Assembly: GCF_010500965.1 (NCBI RefSeq)
Contig: NZ_QVMI01000032.1
Coordinates: 4,048-68,047, forward strand
Reading direction: 5' to 3'
DNA length: 64,000 nucleotides
Source: Bacteroides sp. 51
GTDB taxonomy: Bacteria; Bacteroidota; Bacteroidia; Bacteroidales; Bacteroidaceae
This document shows, one piece after another, positions 26,600-35,541 of the stretch; within the stretch, counting starts at the first letter, position 1; every line of letters starts with the position of its first letter. Below the pieces are notes generated by a model, which saw only the letters and a program-made list of their open reading frames with translations, was not told the DNA's origin and searched no databases. The position numbers were made by a program, and so were the translations under genes.

Positions 26600-27513
26600 A
26601 ACATCTGGCCTCACTGCTGTTGCTCCTTATCGGATTGATGTCATGTCATTATCCCCGTCCCGAAGCGGGAGAGGAGGCTTATACTGTTGTTCGGAAGAAT
26701 GCAAACCTGGAATTGTATGCCGACTCGGCTGTATTGGAGTTGCTGCCGATAAAGGATACGTATATTTCTTTATATAAAGGGGCGCAGGTGGTGGTGGCCG
26801 AGTTTGCTATTCATGCCGAAGATAGCGTAGACTCGGTATGGGTTAAGGTTGCACATAGTCAGAAGGCACAAGGGTGGCTGCGGCAAAGTGAGCTGACTTC
26901 TTCTTTTGTACCAATAGATGGCATATCGCAGGCTATTTATTTGTTTAGTAATACGCATGTATCTTACTTCATTGTTATTGTAGCTCTTTTTATTGCTGCG
27001 TATTTGTTTCGTGCTTTCCGCAAGAAGCAAATCCGGATGGTTTATTTTAATGATATCGATAGCGTTTACCCTTTGTTGCTTTGCCTGCTGATGGCTATTA
27101 GCGCTACGCTTTACGAGTCGATACAGCTCTTTGCACCCGAAACCTGGCAACAGTATTTTTATAATCCTACACTTTCGCCGTTTAAGGTTCCCCCGGTTCT
27201 TTCGGCTTTTCTAATTAGCCTTTGGCTGATTGTATTGGTTATGCTGGCTGCTTTTGATGATGTATTCGGTCAGCTAACATCATCGGAGGCCTTTTTCTAT
27301 GTGTTGGGACTGTTGTCTGCTTGCATCTTCTGCTATTTCTTCTTTATTCAGACTACCCGTTACTATGTTGGGTATCCCTTTCTTGGAGTGGCCATTGTTT
27401 TGTTTATACTGAAAGCCCGGAGAATCAATGTCTACGTATATCGCTGTGGAAATTGTAAAGGGAAGCTGAAAAGTAAAGGAACGTGTCCGCACTGCGGTGC
27501 GGAGAACAAATAG
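26596..27513 (+). CDS. Lipoprotein-type membrane protein with SH3-like and zinc-ribbon parts
   Basis: I start at ATG 26596, which overlaps the U32 stop and gives a clean lipoprotein signal (LMSC, Cys17). The 305-residue protein has an SH3b-like region at about 25-110 (VRKNANLELYADSAVLELLP). Membrane helices follow near 125-147, 160-185, 210-235 and 245-280. A C-terminal zinc-ribbon pattern comes last (CGNCKGKLKSKGTCPHCG). A lipid-anchored N-terminus with a zinc ribbon at the other end is unusual. Function unknown. Its place behind metA and U32 reflects tight packing more than a shared pathway. Confidence 0.7.
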   Translation: MKHLASLLLLLIGLMSCHYPRPEAGEEAYTVVRKNANLELYADSAVLELLPIKDTYISLYKGAQVVVAEFAIHAEDSVDSVWVKVAHSQKAQGWLRQSELTSSFVPIDGISQAIYLFSNTHVSYFIVIVALFIAAYLFRAFRKKQIRMVYFNDIDSVYPLLLCLLMAISATLYESIQLFAPETWQQYFYNPTLSPFKVPPVLSAFLISLWLIVLVMLAAFDDVFGQLTSSEAFFYVLGLLSACIFCYFFFIQTTRYYVGYPFLGVAIVLFILKARRINVYVYRCGNCKGKLKSKGTCPHCGAENK

Positions 27514-27580
27514 TTGTAGGAGAAGCGGCTCCGGGATAGGAGATACTATCAATAACAAAGTATGATAATGCTATTTACAA

Positions 27581-27668
27581 GCTGTTGTAACGTCGTTTAC
27601 AAGCAGTCGTAACGCTGTTTACAAGCAGTTGTAATGCGCTTTACAAGTAGTCGTAAAGGCTTTTACAA
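27581..27668. repeat. Four tandem 22-bp repeats with TTACAA/GTAA half-sites
   Basis: Units at 27581-27602, 27603-27624, 27625-27646 and 27647-27668 are each exactly 22 bases. They share the pattern GYWGTYGTAA, six variable bases, TTTACAA, with a partial unit in front. Neighbouring units form inverted half-sites (TTACAA and TTGTAA). They lie between two convergent genes. The rest of the 366-bp gap shows only the hairpin at 27821-27861. Confidence 0.85.
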
Positions 27669-27820
27669 CATGGTGTGAATGGTGTGTAAATGTAACGTCT
27701 TGATAAATAGCTTGATATCCCTGTTTTACTTGTCTGTAAAAAAGCAATTTCCTCCCCTTATTCTTATATTAATTAAGAGATCTCAAAATAGAATAACCCT
27801 GCCATTCAGAACGTAGTGAA

Positions 27821-27861
27821 GGATCTGTAACATGACCATAGAATGGTTTTGGAACAGATCC
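27821..27861. other. 8-bp stem-loop after the TonB receptor
   Basis: GGATCTGT (27821-27828) pairs with ACAGATCC (27854-27861), with a smaller ACCAT/ATGGT stem possible inside. It follows the receptor gene by about 20 bases on the minus strand but lacks a T-run. It may be a weak terminator. Confidence 0.45.
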
Positions 27862-27879
27862 ATAGACAAAATATGCCCG

Positions 27880-30267
27880 CTAGAAGTTGCAGCGCAGGTC
27901 AATACCTATTTGTATGGGACGTCCTTTCTGCATGAATCCGTTGCCCATACTTTCGAAGTAGAACGTAGCATACTTCTTATTTAATGTGTTACGGCTCCAA
28001 AGAGCGATCTGACCATTCCCTTTGTTGAAAGCCACACGCGCATTCAATGTCCCATAGAATGGTTGACTGGCATTGTTTTGCTCTGTCCAGTAAATGCGGG
28101 CTGCACCATTGTAGTTGGCATCGATCTGGATTTGATCGAGCCAGCAGCGCGAAGCCATGTTGAAAAGGTATTGTGCCCCGAGGTTGAAGGTATGCATTGG
28201 AGTAAACGGTACGTAGTTATCTTTGTAGTTCACCGCAACATTATTATTGTCGATGGTTTCATAATCCTTGAACGTAGCATGGGTATAACCGTAAGATGCA
28301 TTGAGGGTGAGCGCTTTGGTGAGGCTTGCTCTTAATGCGGCTTCTGCACCATAGCTACGACTTTTCCCGGCATTGACGGTGATGCGGCCTGCACCTGATT
28401 CCACGAAATGCGAAACTTGTTGATCCCGGGTGTCCATATAGAAAAGGGAAAGGTCGGCTAGAAGTCTGCCATCGAATAGGGTGAGGTGGGAACCTACTTC
28501 GTAATTCCAGGTGTATTCGGGTTTGTACATGGATTCTCCTTTGACGTCAATTACTTGAATCTGCTTTTCGACTAACTCCGTGATTGTAGGTAGCATATTG
28601 GCCGGAATTTCCTCTCTAGCCAATAATGAATTGATCATTGAGTTTTGAAGCTCTGCACGTACAAGGTCGGAGAACATTTGTACATTATATCCTCCCGAAC
28701 GGTATCCACGCGAAACTGTAGCATATACGCTATTATTCTTTTTCCATTCATATTGAAGCGCAAACTTAGGAAGAAGCTGGACATAATCATGATCCAGTTT
28801 GCCCGTAAGACTTGCCGGAGATGAAATGTTAGGAATAGCTATACCTGGGATCGGTCTTCCCGGAAAAGCTATATTGAAATCATAATCTATACTGCTATTG
28901 CAATCGTATTTTATACTGTTCTTTTCATAATCCAGACGTAGTCCGACGGTGAATGATAAACCCTTTGTCAGAATATTGTTGAATGTAGATTGGTGGTATA
29001 TAGCGCCGTTTAACGTGGGTGTATCCATCCTATCATTAACAAGAAGCGGGTTGTTATTTACAGCCATACCCATCTGCGGAAATGGTATACCGGCAAAGAT
29101 ATTATTTACATTATTCTCAATCATTTGCTCTATTCCATCTCTTTTAAATGTAACCGGTGCATCAGTTTTCAGCCATTGATAAAACCCGAAGGCTCCTGTG
29201 GCCCATTGCCAGTTTCTGCCGGGCTTAGATTTGAATACAATCTCCTCTGAGATCGTATTGAGCTTCTGTTTTTGTTCAATATTAAATAAGTCCAGTTCGG
29301 TGAAGTCCTGGTCCAGGAACATGCGGTCTTTCATATGCTGATATCCGGTTACGGCACTTAGAATGAAGCTGTTTGCCTGGTATTCAATGTTCAAACCCGT
29401 ATTCAACAGGTTGCGACGGTAGTTACTGTTGTCCTTGATAGATATCTTGCCGATATATTCAGAACGTTCTTCTTTCGCAGGGTCAACCGTTCCTGTATAA
29501 AAGTACGGATATCCGCCTTGGTCACTATATTCGTAGTTTACTGTGAGGTCGATTTTCAGATTCTCAGTAGGGAAGTAGATGGCCCGCATACGTCCGCCTG
29601 CTTCATTCACATCGTCTATCTTCTTATTGTTGAAGCTGTTCTTGAAGAATCCACCCGAATAGCCATAGAACCCTCCGGCAGAAAAAGCAAACTTATCGGA
29701 AATACGATGGTAGCGAGTCAGTGATGCAGAATACTGATTGTGTGTTCCGGCACTCAACCTTACGTCCGTACCCTGATAACTGAATGGCGATTTGGTGTGT
29801 ACACGTATTAATCCTGCCATTGTGTTACGTCCGTAAAGCGTTCCTTGCGGTCCACGGAGTACTTCAATACGCTCAATATCTGCATAATTGAAATCGAAAG
29901 CAGATTTGTCTATGTAGGGAACATTGTCTACATACAAACCTACCGATGGGGTATTGATACGCGAACCGATTCCACGAATATAGATAGCGGAGGTTAATTT
30001 GGAACCATAGTCTGGAATAAATATGTTGGGAACCAAACCGGTCAGGCTTTTGATGGAAGTTACCTGATTGGCTTGCATGTCCTGTTGCGACAACAACGTA
30101 ACGGCTGTGGGCTGCTCGCGCAGTTTGCGGTTCTCTTTAGGACTGGCAATCACAACAATTTCTTCCACATCGACCACTCGTAGTGTGTCTTTAAGGAGTT
30201 CATCTGCTTGTACGTTGCTGGTTAGCAATAATAATGATAAGGCGATTAGGATGCTGTTCTTTTTCAT
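27880..30267 (-). CDS. TonB-dependent outer membrane receptor, non-SusC type
   Basis: I start at 30267, which gives a signal peptide ending VQA (795 residues). A TonB-box-like VEEIVVIAS follows, then the plug with GLYVDNVPYID and VLRGPQGTLYGRNT, then a 22-strand barrel ending in IGIDLRCNF. It lacks the carboxypeptidase-like N-domain and the SusD partner of glycan importers, so the substrate is more likely a siderophore, haem, cobalamin-type or other small molecule. The sequence does not say which. The neighbouring luxR-type gene lies 82 bases upstream on the same strand and may regulate it. Confidence 0.9.
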   Translation of the reverse strand: MKKNSILIALSLLLLTSNVQADELLKDTLRVVDVEEIVVIASPKENRKLREQPTAVTLLSQQDMQANQVTSIKSLTGLVPNIFIPDYGSKLTSAIYIRGIGSRINTPSVGLYVDNVPYIDKSAFDFNYADIERIEVLRGPQGTLYGRNTMAGLIRVHTKSPFSYQGTDVRLSAGTHNQYSASLTRYHRISDKFAFSAGGFYGYSGGFFKNSFNNKKIDDVNEAGGRMRAIYFPTENLKIDLTVNYEYSDQGGYPYFYTGTVDPAKEERSEYIGKISIKDNSNYRRNLLNTGLNIEYQANSFILSAVTGYQHMKDRMFLDQDFTELDLFNIEQKQKLNTISEEIVFKSKPGRNWQWATGAFGFYQWLKTDAPVTFKRDGIEQMIENNVNNIFAGIPFPQMGMAVNNNPLLVNDRMDTPTLNGAIYHQSTFNNILTKGLSFTVGLRLDYEKNSIKYDCNSSIDYDFNIAFPGRPIPGIAIPNISSPASLTGKLDHDYVQLLPKFALQYEWKKNNSVYATVSRGYRSGGYNVQMFSDLVRAELQNSMINSLLAREEIPANMLPTITELVEKQIQVIDVKGESMYKPEYTWNYEVGSHLTLFDGRLLADLSLFYMDTRDQQVSHFVESGAGRITVNAGKSRSYGAEAALRASLTKALTLNASYGYTHATFKDYETIDNNNVAVNYKDNYVPFTPMHTFNLGAQYLFNMASRCWLDQIQIDANYNGAARIYWTEQNNASQPFYGTLNARVAFNKGNGQIALWSRNTLNKKYATFYFESMGNGFMQKGRPIQIGIDLRCNF

Positions 30268-30348
30268 TTGCTTTTGATTATTTAATCGCTGCAAAGTAAC
30301 GGTAAATGAGGAAAATATGCAATCCTAATTTATGAGGATATGGTAGAA

Positions 30349-30909
30349 TTATATTCTGTCGGCTTCTACATATCCGTTCATTACAGCATACATTGTGAGT
30401 CCTGATACGGATTTGATTCCTAGTTTCTCTGTAATATTCTTGCGATGAGTGATAACAGTTGTCAGGCTGATATTGAGTTTATCTGCGATTTCTTTGTTGA
30501 TATATCCTTTGCTTACGAGTACGAGTACTTCAATTTCGCGGGTAGAGAGGTCTCGGCCTTCTTCCGGAGTAGGAAGAGGTGAGTTGCCGGATAGGAATTT
30601 AATCAGTTCTGCTTTTAGCTTTTTCTCAGGCAGAAAGATATTGAGAATATGATTGCTTGCCGGTAGTGCAGTACCACCGACGCCGTGCATCAAGATAACC
30701 GTCTTCTCTTTGCGAGGCAGAAAGAAAGCATTATACAGAACATAGGTTTGTGAAGAAACAAAGTACCAGGTATACATATCGGGTGTATCATCGGCAAATG
30801 TTCCGAAGTCGGGAAATGTACGGACTGTATTGTTGGGGCCAAGTTCTTTAAGAAGCTCTCTTATTCCTACGGCAGATAGGGTGTCGGGAGTGATTATTGC
30901 AATTTCCAT
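30349..30909 (-). CDS. LuxR-family regulator with degenerate receiver domain
   Basis: The 186-residue protein (start at 30909, MEIAIITP) ends in a clear LuxR-type HTH: LSTREIEVLVLVSKGYINKE, then ISLTTVITHRKNI. The N-terminal 110 residues resemble a receiver in outline. However, I cannot find a phospho-acceptor Asp at the end of the third strand (TPDMYTWYFVSSQTY) or the usual Asp pair after the first strand. It is probably a response regulator that no longer uses phosphate. It follows the oxidoreductase gene by 8 bases and so belongs to the radA cluster. The TonB receptor is next downstream. Confidence 0.83.
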   Translation of the reverse strand: MEIAIITPDTLSAVGIRELLKELGPNNTVRTFPDFGTFADDTPDMYTWYFVSSQTYVLYNAFFLPRKEKTVILMHGVGGTALPASNHILNIFLPEKKLKAELIKFLSGNSPLPTPEEGRDLSTREIEVLVLVSKGYINKEIADKLNISLTTVITHRKNITEKLGIKSVSGLTMYAVMNGYVEADRI

Positions 30910-30917
30910 AGATATAT

Positions 30918-32477
30918 TTATACGTTTGATTCCATATAAGCGGCCACTGCTTCGGCACACCGTTCGCCATCCATACCAGCCGAGACAATACCTCCTGCAT
31001 AACCGGCACCCTCTCCGCAGGGAAATAATCCTTTGATAGTGATATGTTGCAACGTCTCCCGGTCGCGTATAATCCGTATCGGGGCCGAAGTGCGGGTTTC
31101 CACACCGATCATAACAGCTTCATTCGTAAGAAAACCGTGACTTGTTTTGCCAAACTGCTGGAGTCCGGCAGATAAACGTTTCGTAATAAACTCCGGCATC
31201 CAAAAGTGTAGCGGAGAAGATATTAGTCCTGGGCTGTACGAACTGTCCGGTAGGTCGAAACTCAATTTCTTACGTGTAAAGTCGGCCATACGTTGCGCCG
31301 GGGCAATCTGCTTCATACCTCCTTGTTGCCAGCAAGATCGTTCAAGTTCTTCCTGGAATTCCAGAACGGAAAGAACTGAAGGATTGTCACTAATATCTTC
31401 GGGATGTATCTCCACAACCATGCCGGAGTTGCTCCAACGTGATCCCCGGTTGGATGGAGACATGCCATTGACCACAACCTGTTCGGGCCCACTGGCAGCA
31501 GGAACAATAAATCCACCGGGGCACATGCAGAAACTATACACCCCTCTGCCTTCCACCTGAGTGACGAAACTATACTCGGCAGCAGGAAGATACTTACCTC
31601 TACCATTCTTATTATGATATTGTATCTGATCAATGATTTCCGCCGGATGCTCCAGGCGAACTCCTATGGCAATGCCTTTGGCTTCTACCTCTACCTGGCT
31701 GCTGACTAACCAGCGATAAACATCACGTGCGGAATGTCCGGTAGCAAGAATAACCGGGCCAAAGAAAGTCTTTCCGGTATTCGTTTCAATCCCTTTAACT
31801 TCTTTATCTTCGATGATAAGTGCATCCATACGTGTCTCGAAGTGCACCTCTCCACCACATTCTATAATGGTATTACGTATGTTTTCTATCACCCGCGGAA
31901 GCTTGTCTGTTCCGATATGCGGATGGGCATCAACCAATATACTTGGTGAAGCGCCATGCTGACAAAACACGTTTAGTATTTTATCGACATTTCCTCTTTT
32001 CTTGCTACGGGTGTAGAGTTTTCCATCGGAATAAGCGCCTGCTCCTCCTTCTCCAAAACTATAGTTCGATTCAGGGTTAACCGTATGTTCCCTACTGATA
32101 AGTGCAAGGTCTTTCCTGCGGTCACGAACATTCCTGCCACGTTCAACAACTATAGGGCGAAGCCCTAACTCAATGAGCCGTAGCGCAGCAAAAAGTCCCC
32201 CAGGTCCAGCACCAACCACAATAACTTGCGGCTTATTCTCAACACTTTTATATACCGTATATTGATACTCATCTTTCTCAGGCATCTCGTTCTGATATAC
32301 CCGAACCTTCAGATTAATATATATGGTACGCTGACGCGCATCAATACTACGCTTTAAAATGCGTATAGCTGTTATCTCATTAAGACCAATACCCTTCTCA
32401 CGAGAAATGTACTGTTTGATAGATTGCTCATTGGCTGCCTGCTCGGGCAGAATACGTAATTGGAGTTCTTGTATCAT
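30918..32477 (-). CDS. FAD-dependent oxidoreductase (COG2509-like)
   Basis: The 519-residue cytoplasmic flavoprotein has the dinucleotide motif VIVVGAGPGGLFAALRL near residues 85-101. It has a second conserved stretch, GEGGAGAYSDGKL, and a C-terminal FAD-closing motif, GLFPCGEGAGYAGGIVSAG. The first 80 residues form a small alpha-beta domain typical of this broad family of uncharacterised dehydrogenases. Substrate unknown. Genes upstream (radA, 13 bases) and downstream (luxR type, 8 bases) are close enough for one transcript. Confidence 0.87.
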   Translation of the reverse strand: MIQELQLRILPEQAANEQSIKQYISREKGIGLNEITAIRILKRSIDARQRTIYINLKVRVYQNEMPEKDEYQYTVYKSVENKPQVIVVGAGPGGLFAALRLIELGLRPIVVERGRNVRDRRKDLALISREHTVNPESNYSFGEGGAGAYSDGKLYTRSKKRGNVDKILNVFCQHGASPSILVDAHPHIGTDKLPRVIENIRNTIIECGGEVHFETRMDALIIEDKEVKGIETNTGKTFFGPVILATGHSARDVYRWLVSSQVEVEAKGIAIGVRLEHPAEIIDQIQYHNKNGRGKYLPAAEYSFVTQVEGRGVYSFCMCPGGFIVPAASGPEQVVVNGMSPSNRGSRWSNSGMVVEIHPEDISDNPSVLSVLEFQEELERSCWQQGGMKQIAPAQRMADFTRKKLSFDLPDSSYSPGLISSPLHFWMPEFITKRLSAGLQQFGKTSHGFLTNEAVMIGVETRTSAPIRIIRDRETLQHITIKGLFPCGEGAGYAGGIVSAGMDGERCAEAVAAYMESNV

Positions 32478-32490
32478 AGCTTATGGTGAA

Positions 32491-33858
32491 TCATCCGAAC
32501 ATAGCCCGGAATGCTTCTTCTACTTTCCTCACCGGTATCAGTTCTATTTTTAGTTTCTTTGTATCTATCCCTTGCAGATTATATTTGGGCATGATAAACT
32601 GTTTAAACCCAAGCTTTTCAGCTTCGCCTATGCGTTGCTCAATACGGTTGACCGGGCGAATCTCTCCGGATAATCCGATTTCACCTGCCATACAAACTCC
32701 CGGTTCAATCGCTACATCCATATTAGATGAGAGTATAGCACTGATCACAGCCAGGTCTATTGCCGGGTCATTTACCCTTAATCCTCCGGCGATGTTCAGG
32801 AACACATCCTTCTGTGCCAGTTTGAATCCCACCCTTTTTTCAAGAACAGCTAATAGCATATTCATCCGGCGAATATCAAAACCTGTTGATGAACGTTGTG
32901 GATTACCATACACGGCTGAACTTACCAAAGCCTGCGTTTCTATCAAGAATGGACGTACACCTTCTATTGCCGATGCAATAGCAACACCACTCATACCTTC
33001 ATGATCTTGCGAAAGTAGTAATTCCGATGGATTACTCACCTGTCGTAAACCATCTTGCCGCATTTCGTATATACCTAATTCTGCCGTACTCCCAAAACGA
33101 TTCTTGATGCTACGCAGAATACGATACATATAATGCTGATCGCCTTCGAATTGAAGTACCGTATCTACAATATGCTCCAGCACTTTAGGACCTGCTATGC
33201 TTCCCTCCTTATTTATATGCCCGATAAGCAATACCGGGGTGTGAGTCTCTTTGGCAAATCGCAGAATAGATGCCGAGCACTCTCGCACCTGCGATATACT
33301 GCCCGGCGAAGATTCAATGCTTTCTGTCGATATGGTCTGTATCGAATCTATAATAACTAAATCCGGCTGTGTATTCTTAATATGCACATAAATCTGTTCC
33401 AATGACGTTTCGCAAACAATAAGGCAATCGCTTGATTCTTTACTCAGCCGGTCGGCGCGTAGTTTGAGCTGGCGGGCACTTTCTTCGCCGGAAACATAAA
33501 GAATCCGTTTGTCCGGCATATGTAATATCGTCTGTAGTACTAATGTTGACTTACCTATTCCGGGTTCACCGCCAATCAAGACTAAAGATCCTGGTACCAA
33601 CCCTCCTCCCAATACACGGTTTAACTCTTCGTCATGCATATCAATGCGAGGCTCATCTCCCGCTTCAATATCGCTGAGCACAAGAGGTCTGGCTTTGGGA
33701 GTCTCAATTCCTGATACCGGCCGTTTATTGGATGCTTCTTTCCGTATGATCTCTTCTACATAGGTATTCCATTCGCCACACGATGCACATTTACCCACCC
33801 ATTTAGGAGAGTCCTGTCCACAGTTACTGCATACATATACGGTTTTCTCTTTAGCCAT
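32491..33858 (-). CDS. radA: DNA repair ATPase RadA
   Basis: The 455-residue RadA/Sms protein has an N-terminal zinc finger (Cys10, 13, 24, 27), a RecA-like ATPase with Walker A GGEPGIGKST, the RadA signature KNRFGS and a C-terminal Lon-like domain. It drives branch migration of recombination intermediates. All motifs are intact and the length is normal. It is first in a three-gene cluster with its own promoter. Confidence 0.97.
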   Translation of the reverse strand: MAKEKTVYVCSNCGQDSPKWVGKCASCGEWNTYVEEIIRKEASNKRPVSGIETPKARPLVLSDIEAGDEPRIDMHDEELNRVLGGGLVPGSLVLIGGEPGIGKSTLVLQTILHMPDKRILYVSGEESARQLKLRADRLSKESSDCLIVCETSLEQIYVHIKNTQPDLVIIDSIQTISTESIESSPGSISQVRECSASILRFAKETHTPVLLIGHINKEGSIAGPKVLEHIVDTVLQFEGDQHYMYRILRSIKNRFGSTAELGIYEMRQDGLRQVSNPSELLLSQDHEGMSGVAIASAIEGVRPFLIETQALVSSAVYGNPQRSSTGFDIRRMNMLLAVLEKRVGFKLAQKDVFLNIAGGLRVNDPAIDLAVISAILSSNMDVAIEPGVCMAGEIGLSGEIRPVNRIEQRIGEAEKLGFKQFIMPKYNLQGIDTKKLKIELIPVRKVEEAFRAMFG

Positions 33859-33882
33859 TTTGATCTTCTATTGTTTAAGATA

Positions 33883-33890
33883 CAAAGATA
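33883..33890 (-). promoter_or_regulatory. -7 element of the radA promoter
   Basis: TATCTTTG on the minus strand matches TAnnTTTG and lies 25 bases upstream of the radA start. No good -33 word was found. Confidence 0.6.
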
Positions 33891-34049
33891 CATGAAAAAG
33901 TAACGACTTATAAGTGCATCGAATAAAAATAGTATCTTTGTGTTTAACTCATCAACAGTCCCCTTTTCCGTATTAAAACATATAAAAACCGACATTTTGA
34001 CCTGTTTTGGGTTATTTATACAGTGAAATAGAATAATTTTTTCTCTTTT

Positions 34050-34081
34050 TTCGTTTTTGCATTATATTTCGCTTATATTTG
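34050..34081 (+). promoter_or_regulatory. Promoter upstream of the recombinase gene
   Basis: TTCG (34050-34053) and TATATTTG (34074-34081) are separated by 20 bases, one mismatch from the Bacteroides consensus. Transcription would begin near 34088 and leave a leader of over 400 nt. That leader holds two direct copies of AGTGAACTG (34352-34360, 34379-34387) and no convincing gene. A second -7-like word (TATCTTTG) is at 33933-33940. Confidence 0.65.
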
Positions 34082-34531
34082 TCGTGCTCTACTTATTCTT
34101 GCAATTAGATGAATGTTCAGTCTTTTTGGTAACATGATGATTTTGTTATGTCATGCAAAAGAAAGAGTGGATGTTATTCTAAAAAGAATGCAACTACAAA
34201 TGTTGGTGTTCTGATTATCGTTGTATCTGGTTTTAGATCCAGGTACGGAAATATGATTGTCAGGAGCGTCTGCCAGGACGTGATAATATCGACAGATATC
34301 TCAAATGAAAGTATAGTGGTAATTGTTGCCGTCCGGCTATTGTGTCACGGGAGTGAACTGTATCCGGGTGTGAAGCTTAGTGAACTGTGTTTAAATAGTT
34401 CATTTAGGCAGTGGAGCAATTTGCGCGATACTTTAATGTGTCATGCAGTTTTTACGGTTTAAACAATATTTGCAGTAGATCGGTAAAACTGTATGATGAT
34501 TAACTATATTGTAAAACAGTACGAACGAGAA

Positions 34532-35449
34532 ATGAAAAAAGTATTTTTAACTCAATTTATGGAGAGATTGATTGAGGGACTTGTTCGCGAACAACGTGAT
34601 GGCACAGCCCACGTTTATCGGAGCACCCTCAATAGGCTCAGCAGTTTTATGGAAGGAAGGGATATAACTTTCCACCAGATGACTCCTGAGTGGTTGATGA
34701 GATTTGAGAAAAGACTTCTTGCTGATCAGTTGACGTGGAACACCATTTCAACTTACATGCGAACGCTACGGTCTGTCTACAATCAGGCAATAGATTACGA
34801 TGTGGCCCCATATGTACCTCGTCTATTTAATAAGGTATATACGGGCGTTGACAGCAAGGTGAAACGTGCCGTTAAGCCTGAAACCATGCGTAAGCTAATG
34901 ATGGAAGACACCTCATTAGATTCTAAACAGGCTTTCAGTCGTGACATGTTTGTGTTGCTATTCCTTTTCAGGGGTATGTCGTTTGTCGATCTGGCTTATT
35001 TGCGGCGGTGTGATTTACAGGGGAATGTAATAACGTACCGCCGTCATAAGACTGGTCGTAGACTCACGGTTGCTGTAAGTAAAGAGGCAATGGAAATCAT
35101 CCGGCGTAATGAAAATGCAGACCCGGAGTCCCCTTTTCTTTTTCCGATAATTAAACAGCCGGGTAGGGGAGAGTACAAGCAGTATGCAAATATGTTGCGT
35201 TCTCTTAATTACCGGTTATCGCAGGTAGCACGCACTCTGAAGCTTAAGGAGCGTATTAGTACGTATGTGGCCCGACATACATGGGCGACTACGGCAGTTA
35301 GACAAAATTTCAATCCCAGTCTGATTTGTGATGCGATGGGACATTCATCCGTGAAGGTTACAGAAACCTATTTTAAGTCTTCTAGAGAGGAGGATATAAA
35401 TAGGATGAATCGTAAGATTGTATCGTTTATTCGGTCTGCGGAAGAGTAA
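34532..35449 (+). CDS. Tyrosine recombinase, probable DNA invertase (Tsr-type)
   Basis: I prefer ATG 34532 (305 residues, MKKVFLTQF). An in-frame ATG at 34493 would add 13 residues. The N-terminal SAM-like DNA-binding domain covers about 1-105 and the catalytic domain the rest. Visible catalytic positions are Arg in FRGMSFVDL, Lys in HKTG, Arg in YVARHTWAT, His in MGHSSV and the nucleophile Tyr in TETYF. The usual His of HxxR is Tyr (YVAR), which I associate with the Bacteroidales small-recombinase branch. The size matches promoter invertases. A pair of inverted repeats begins 57 bases after its stop, the likely substrate. Confidence 0.88.
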   Translation: MKKVFLTQFMERLIEGLVREQRDGTAHVYRSTLNRLSSFMEGRDITFHQMTPEWLMRFEKRLLADQLTWNTISTYMRTLRSVYNQAIDYDVAPYVPRLFNKVYTGVDSKVKRAVKPETMRKLMMEDTSLDSKQAFSRDMFVLLFLFRGMSFVDLAYLRRCDLQGNVITYRRHKTGRRLTVAVSKEAMEIIRRNENADPESPFLFPIIKQPGRGEYKQYANMLRSLNYRLSQVARTLKLKERISTYVARHTWATTAVRQNFNPSLICDAMGHSSVKVTETYFKSSREEDINRMNRKIVSFIRSAEE

Positions 35450-35505
35450 GGTTAAAGAAGTATTCGGTGATGCTAATTCATTGAAAATGAGTGGAAAAAC
35501 ACGTA

Positions 35506-35522
35506 GTTACTTTGTAAGTAAC
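35506..35522 (+). repeat. Left inverted repeat (recombination site)
   Basis: The 17-mer GTTACTTTGTAAGTAAC has 5-bp arms GTTAC/GTAAC around an asymmetric 7-bp core. A perfect inverted copy lies at 35782-35798. The layout matches a tyrosine recombinase crossover site. Confidence 0.9.
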
Positions 35523-35541
35523 AGAAGTGATTATTTTGTCG

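Noticed and set aside
27581-27668. CRISPR or plasmid iterons for the 22-bp repeats
   Set aside because: The units are contiguous without spacers, and there is no cas gene, replication gene or origin context nearby.
34148-34462. 104-codon ORF upstream of the recombinase
   Set aside because: Composition is unlike the neighbouring genes (many Val/Ile/Cys/Ser with no domain), there is no signal peptide or motif, and it lies in what looks like a long leader. I treat it as chance.
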